Source: CAWEHT01 sp963808455
GTDB taxonomy: Bacteria; Chloroflexota; Anaerolineae; CG2-30-64-16
NCBI GenBank assembly: GCA_963808455.1
Contig: CAWEHT010000281.1
Span: forward strand, 1 to 12,113
DNA length: 12,113 nucleotides
Reading direction: 5' to 3'
Part shown: one piece after another, positions 8,073-12,113 of the stretch
How the letters are laid out: each line of letters opens with the position of its first letter
How positions within the stretch are numbered: the first letter of the stretch is position 1
Notes under the pieces: model-generated
What the model saw: only the letters and a program-made list of their open reading frames with translations
Database searches by the model: none
Told to the model about the DNA's origin: nothing
Position numbers and translations under genes: made by a program

Positions 8073-10353
8073 TCAGTGCGAGCTATCCAGGAACGGCAAG
8101 AAAAGGAGCAGTGTGCTGGTCGTGACGTTCACGGTCTGGGCCGGCGCCAGGCTGGGCAGGAAGTTGGCATCTCCGCCGTAGTTGGCGCCGATGTGATGGG
8201 TGCCTATGCTCAGGGCCGGAGGCTGGTACGCCGCCAGGCCGTTGGTCAAGGTGCGCACCACCGGCGCCCCGCTGTCGACCGTAAAGGTCACCACGCCGGT
8301 CAGCGACGCCGGGCGTCGCCGCCACGGCGGCGGTACAGAACACGATCTGACCGCCAGGCAAACTTGCCGGGCACGTCAGGCCGGTATTCGTGCCGGCCCG
8401 CGTGACGACCTGGGCATAGGTCTTCGGCAGGCTGGGGGCGAAATGGCTGTCGCCTCCGTAGACCGCCGAGATCTGATGCGTGCCGCCTCCCAGCGTCGAA
8501 CGGTGAGTAGGATGCCTGGCCGCCTGCCAGGGTGTGGGCGACGGGCGTCCCGCTGTCGACGGTGAAAGTCACGAACCCCGTGGGCGTGCCGCTCGCCGAA
8601 GTGACCGTGGCCGTAAAGCTCGTCGCGGCGCCATAGACAACGGACGGGGTGCCTGAGGAGGCCAGGTTGAGCGCCGTCGTCGCCCCCTTGACCACCTGTA
8701 CTACGGCCGCAGAAGCGCTTGGCGCGAAGTTGGCGTCGCTGCCATACTCGGCAACAACGTGGTGGCTGCCCACGCTCAGATCGGTCAGCTTCAGCGTCGC
8801 CTGCCCGCTTGACAGCGTTGGTGCGGTCCGCGCCACGCCGTCGAACCGTAAAAGTCACGACGCCCGTCGGGTTGCCGACCGTCGATGTCACGGTAGCCGT
8901 GAAGGTTAGCGGCTGGCCATAGTCGGACGGGTTAGTCGCCGGTCCGGCCAGGCTTGTGTAGCTGGCGGCCCGGTTGATCTGCAGCGTGTAAGTGATCTGA
9001 CCGGAGAGGCCAACCTGATCCGCGGCCTCCACGACGAACGTCGAGGAGCCCGCGGCGGTCGGCGTACCGCTGAGGCTCCCGCCGCCAGCCAGGCTGAGCC
9101 CCGCGGGCGGGCTGCCAGTGGCTACGGAGAAGGCGTAGGGCGCGGTGCCTCCCGAGGCGCTCAAAGTTTGCGTGTAGGGGCTGCCCACGCTGCCGGCCGG
9201 CAGGGAAACGGGGCCCGGACTGATCGTGGGCGATTCACCATCCGCATTGTCACCCCAGCAAGCGATCGTGCCGTCGCTCCGTAGGGCGCAGCTGTGGAAA
9301 CCGCCTGCGCTGACCTGCACGAACGGGCCGAAGGGCGCGTTGTCCTGGGCGTCGTTGTCGTAGCCCCAACACAGCAGCGTGTGATTGGTCTGCAGGCTGC
9401 ACGTGTGAGATTGGCCTGCAGCCATGTCGAGGTAGGACCCGCTGGGCGCGGCACCCTCGCCATACTCGCTGTAGCCCCAACACGCCCCTGTGCCATCGCT
9501 CCTGACCGCACAGGTGTGGTTGGCGTCTGCGCTGAGCTGGGCGAACGCCCCCCCCGACGGCGGCTCGATCTGTCCTTGCCAATCCTGACCCCAGCAGGCC
9601 AGTGTTCCGTCGGCCTTCTTGATGCCACAACTGAAATAATCCCCCACCGCCACCTGGCTGTAGGTGGTGGTCGTGACGGGCGGCGCCTCGCCGTGAACGT
9701 TCTCGCCCCAACATGCCACCGTGCCGTCAGTCTTCACGCCGCAGGCATGGTAGGCGCCGGTCGCCACCTGGCTATAGGTCGTGGCGGTGATCAGGGTATG
9801 TGTGGTCGTGGAAATGAAGGGGCTGGCGCCCCAGCACGCCACTGTGCCGTCGGTCTTGACGCCACAGTTGTCGTCTTCCCCCGAGCTGATCTGCACCAGT
9901 TTGAGTCCTGCCGGCGGGGTGGCCTGGTCGTACGTGTTGTTGCCCCAGCAGACGACCGAGCGGTCGCTTCTGATAGTGCAATTGTGGTATCCGCCTGAGC
10001 TGATCGTCTCCGTGATGGGCTGGCTGCCCGTGCCGAGGGACGGGGCGCCCCCCGGTTGCCACGGCTGGGGCACCAAGCGGCCTGACTCCGGTCGGGAAGC
10101 CGGACCGTTGGGCACCGAGCCCGGATGGGCCCGCCCCGGTCGCAGCCACAAGGCCCTGCCCAACCGGCCCGGAAACCTGGGCGTTGGTGCGACCCTGCGC
10201 GGCAGACTGGAGCGGGAGGGCCAGCGAGATCAGCAGCACTAGGGCTGCCGAGCTTAGCGACGAGATTCTACGGCCAGAGCCACCGCGCGGTGTCCCCTTA
10301 GGATGCCTTCCCTTGGGGCCCAGGAATAGACGAGAAAATTGGCAGATCCTCAT
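8073..10353 (-). CDS. Secreted RCC1-type beta-propeller protein with Ig-like domains (frameshifted)
   Basis: The rebuilt product is about 758 residues. ATG 10353 follows AAAGGA by ten bases and lies 21 bp after the preceding stop. A long basic N-region leads into the signal-peptide core SAALVLLISLALPLQSAAQ. Next come seven RCC1-type repeats (9216-10010), a putative-Ig (He_PIG-like) domain at about 8973-9215 with SGGTAPYAFSV and SGTPTAAGSSTF, three Ig-like group 3 repeats to about 8124, and the hydrophobic tail LLLFLPFLDSSH. Frame changes are near 10050 (a run of six G that fits as five), 8845, 8500 and 8308; each fits one extra base. Secreted RCC1-like propellers usually mediate binding, but no ligand can be read from the sequence. 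It shares its Ig-repeat type with the giant protein downstream and lies in the apparent operon with the TadE/TadG-like genes. Confidence 0.78.
8124..8972 (-). repeat. Three tandem Ig-like (group 3) repeats
   Basis: Three units of about 90 residues follow the He_PIG-like domain. Shared marks are NPTGVVTFTV, TPTGFVTFTVDSG and TGVVTFTVDSG in the central strand, and H-x-x-x-A-x-YG-x-D-x-NFAPS-like ends. They are of the same type as the five repeats in the downstream giant gene. Three of this gene's four frameshifts lie in these repeats. Confidence 0.8.
9216..10010 (-). repeat. Seven RCC1-type repeats forming a probable seven-bladed propeller
   Basis: Seven units of 37-41 residues occur in one uninterrupted frame. 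Each has an aromatic, His or acidic pair before a Cys (YHNC, DDNC, YHAC, YFSC, NHTC, SHTC, FHSC), then a K/R-x-DGT-like turn and CWG. The units are joined by segments ending in a YSQVA or FVQVS-like strand. Seven is the blade number of RCC1-family propellers. Confidence 0.88.
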
Positions 10354-10374
10354 GCCGTGGATGTCCTTTGCGGT

Positions 10375-11661
10375 TCAATACGTCAGCGCAGAGACGGTTT
10401 TCACCCAGCCAGTCCCCGAGTAGCCATTGACGGTCAGCGCCTGGTCGTTGCCGTTCATGTGCAGCTGCCACAAATCGAAGACAATATTGGAGGCGTTCGA
10501 ATTGCCGTTCATCAGCACCTGGGCCTTTGGAAAGTAGATCACGCCGCTGCAATTGAAGGAGCCCCCATTCCCGTTCAGCGTTGCGAGGTTGCTGTTGCTC
10601 CTTGCCTGGAAAAACAGGATCCGCATAGGTGCCGCTGGTCGGCGCCGTCAGGGCGGTAGTCATGCTGTTTCCATTCAGCAAGACGTTGGCGCCGGAATCG
10701 ATGTAGATCGTCACGCCGCTGCCGTTCAGCGTCATGGAGTTGCCGTTGACGTATAGGCCGGTACTGCTGCGTATGATGTAGAGGCCCTGGCATGAACCCG
10801 ATCCCTGCTGCAGATTGACCGTCACACCGATGCCGTTGACCGACAGACCATTGGAGTAGATGCCCGGGCTGAGGTTGAACGTCCCTCCGATGCTGTTGAT
10901 GGCAGGGTTCGCCTGGATCGCGCACCCGCTGCCAGTGGGCGCTGCAAGGTTTGCCAGCGGGTCAGGCTCGTAGGTCGCGAGGTCGTGTTGGTGTGGGGTG
11001 ATGCTGTTTCCATTGCCGTTGATGAAGGTCGTCCCCACGACCATGGCCGGCGTGGCCGTCAGAAGGCTGATGTAGTTGCCGTTGATGAAGGCCGCATTCT
11101 GCCCGTTGCCCGTCTGGCAACTCAAGTCCACCTGGACTGTACCGTTGTTCACCGTGAACGTTTCGGTGTTGCCGTTCATGAAAAAGCTCTGGCAGTCGGT
11201 GGGATCGAGGACGATCACCGGCGGGCCAGCCATAGTGGTCTTGCACCCGGCCTTGGCGCTGCCGGTGATATTGAGGGTTCCCTTCCAGAGCAGCGACGCG
11301 AAAGTGGGCTTGTACACATCGTGCACGACCACCTGCACGTAGTGCGCGAAGTTCGTGTCGCCACTGAGGACAGACACTGTGTTAGTGACCACGTAGCCGT
11401 TGCTCAGGGTGTAGGCCTGGTTCGTGACCACAGCTTTGTTGCTCAGGGCATAGGCCTCGGCTGCCGTCGTGGCGTTGCCGCCCGAACACTCGGCCATAGC
11501 CCCGGCCAACGCCGCAGCATCGGCGGCATTCTGCGCCGAGAGCCGCTTGGTGTAGGCCATGCCGGCATCGGTAACGAGCCTATCGCGCCCAGCAGAACCG
11601 GAAGCATCAAAGCGAAGACGATCAGATTCTGGCCAAACTCGCCGCGCAAGTGCTTGCCCAT
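10375..11661 (-). CDS. TadG-like pseudopilin-related protein with Asn-Gly-Asn-rich domain (frameshifted)
   Basis: ATG 11661 has GGAGG five bases upstream. The N-terminus GQNLIVFALMLPVLLGAIG is the TadE/TadG membrane segment, though Glu5 is Val. After a missing base near 11578 the usual TadG continuation resumes as LVTDAGMAYTKRLSAQNAA, then DAAALAGAMA. The rest, to about residue 428, is rich in NGN motifs (for example INGNGN, VNGNSM, LNGNSM, MNGNDQ). It ends in a module (SGTYA, then ILFFQARSN, then SGVIYFPKAQVLMNGN) that matches the gene at 1-1528. A second frame change near 10620 fits two missing bases, giving GTYAGILFFQ as in that paralogue. TadG proteins are membrane-anchored minor components of Tad/Flp pilus systems; a von Willebrand A domain, present in some, is not evident. 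The gene lies 48 bp after the TadE-like gene and 21 bp before the propeller gene. Confidence 0.8.
10440..11185 (-). repeat. Recurrent Asn-Gly-Asn coding motif with short DNA repeats
   Basis: At least eight x-NGN-x sites are spread over this part of the TadG-like gene, seen on the plus strand as repeated TTGCCGTT. A 16-bp perfect direct repeat occurs at 11013-11028 and 11076-11091. The irregular spacing suggests Asn ladders or turns in stacked beta-strands rather than a strict tandem repeat. Confidence 0.65.
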
Positions 11662-11709
11662 GTCCGCCTCCCTTCGGGTAGATGGTTGATGGTCCCTCTC
11701 AATTCTGGA

Positions 11710-12106
11710 TCATCGGGCCAACTTGCTCTGCAGGGTGATGGTCATCCCCTTCCAGAACAGGCCCGTCAGAGGGGTCACCCCGGACGTCGCAGTGACGGTT
11801 ACCATGGCGCCCGCCGAGTGTCCCGACACGTCCTGGTAGCTGAACGACACCGATGGGGTCGGAGAGATGCCGACAGCGTTGCTCTGCACGACTCCAGCGA
11901 TCGGGCTTCGCGCGGCCTGGCTGTTCACGATGGCATACCGTGCCCCGTCGTCCGCAGCCTCCGCCAGCGTGATGTAGTTGAACATCACGCGGCCCCATCG
12001 ACGAGGAAGAAAATGACCGTGAAGAACAGGAGCGAACTGAGGGCAAACTCGACCAGCGCCTGGCCCGCCCGACAAAGGCACGATAAATTCTACGAAGGCC
12101 ACACAT
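11710..12106 (-). CDS. TadE-like minor pseudopilin (frameshifted)
   Basis: The rebuilt product is about 132 residues, near the usual TadE length. It starts at ATG 12106 with MCGLRRIYRAFVGRG, then carries the prepilin-type segment GQALVEFALSSLLFF with Gly before the cleavage point and Glu at position 5. The segment continues as a single membrane helix ending FFLVDG. VMFNYITLAEAADDGARYA follows, the conserved TadE continuation after the helix, and then a short beta-rich domain ending in SKLAR. Two single missing bases, near 12066 and in the GGGG run near 11995, are needed to join the three frames. TadE-like proteins are processed by the Tad prepilin peptidase and are needed for Flp-type pilus assembly in the systems studied. 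Only seven bases of upstream sequence are visible, so promoter and earlier genes are unknown. Confidence 0.75.
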
Positions 12107-12113
12107 AACAAAA

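Noticed and set aside
10440..11185. CRISPR-like array suggested by recurring TTGCCGTT
   Set aside because: Repeat units are short, irregularly spaced, in-frame and encode Asn-Gly-Asn within a coding sequence.
1889..12106. Programmed ribosomal frameshifting
   Set aside because: There are too many sites, in both directions, without slippery heptamers or consistent downstream structures.

Overview
This GC-rich window is coded almost entirely on the minus strand. It most resembles a Chloroflexota genome or metagenome contig. That placement is inference, based on TadE/TadG-type pseudopilin proteins, very large secreted proteins with bacterial Ig-like (group 3) repeats, Pro-Thr linkers, a GT87-type membrane glycosyltransferase, and a secreted protein ending in a YLPMLER tail like the YLPL-type tails common in that phylum. 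No tRNA, rRNA, CRISPR array, transposase or plasmid gene was seen.

Layout, read in the direction of transcription (right to left). A TadE-like pseudopilin (12106-11710) is followed 48 bp later by a TadG-like protein with an Asn-Gly-Asn-rich domain (11661-10375). After 21 bp comes a secreted protein with a seven-repeat RCC1-type beta-propeller and Ig-like domains (10353-8073), and after 39 bp a polytopic GT87/DUF2029 glycosyltransferase (8033-6772). The short gaps suggest one operon. A 153-bp gap holds a candidate promoter and a perfect 12-bp inverted repeat. It precedes a giant secreted protein of about 1,575 residues (6618-1889) with a signal peptide, an inhibitor-I9-like propeptide domain, beta-sandwich-like modules and five Ig-like repeats. 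After a 360-bp gap comes another secreted protein (1528 to beyond position 1), whose C-terminal module matches that of the TadG-like protein and whose N-terminus looks pseudopilin-like.

Five of the six genes are broken by reading-frame shifts, about 19 in all. Each can be repaired by a one-base change (or its two-base equivalent), and protein similarity continues cleanly on both sides. I therefore read them as full genes with indels (sequencing/assembly errors, or possibly recent mutations) and annotate the whole spans. Every coordinate inside a gene should be read with that in mind.

Working idea (inference): the cluster builds or decorates a Tad-related cell-surface structure. Pseudopilin-like proteins would supply the membrane-associated part, the propeller and Ig proteins would be exposed adhesin-like subunits, and the glycosyltransferase might modify them. 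The core Tad ATPase, secretin and prepilin peptidase are not in this window.
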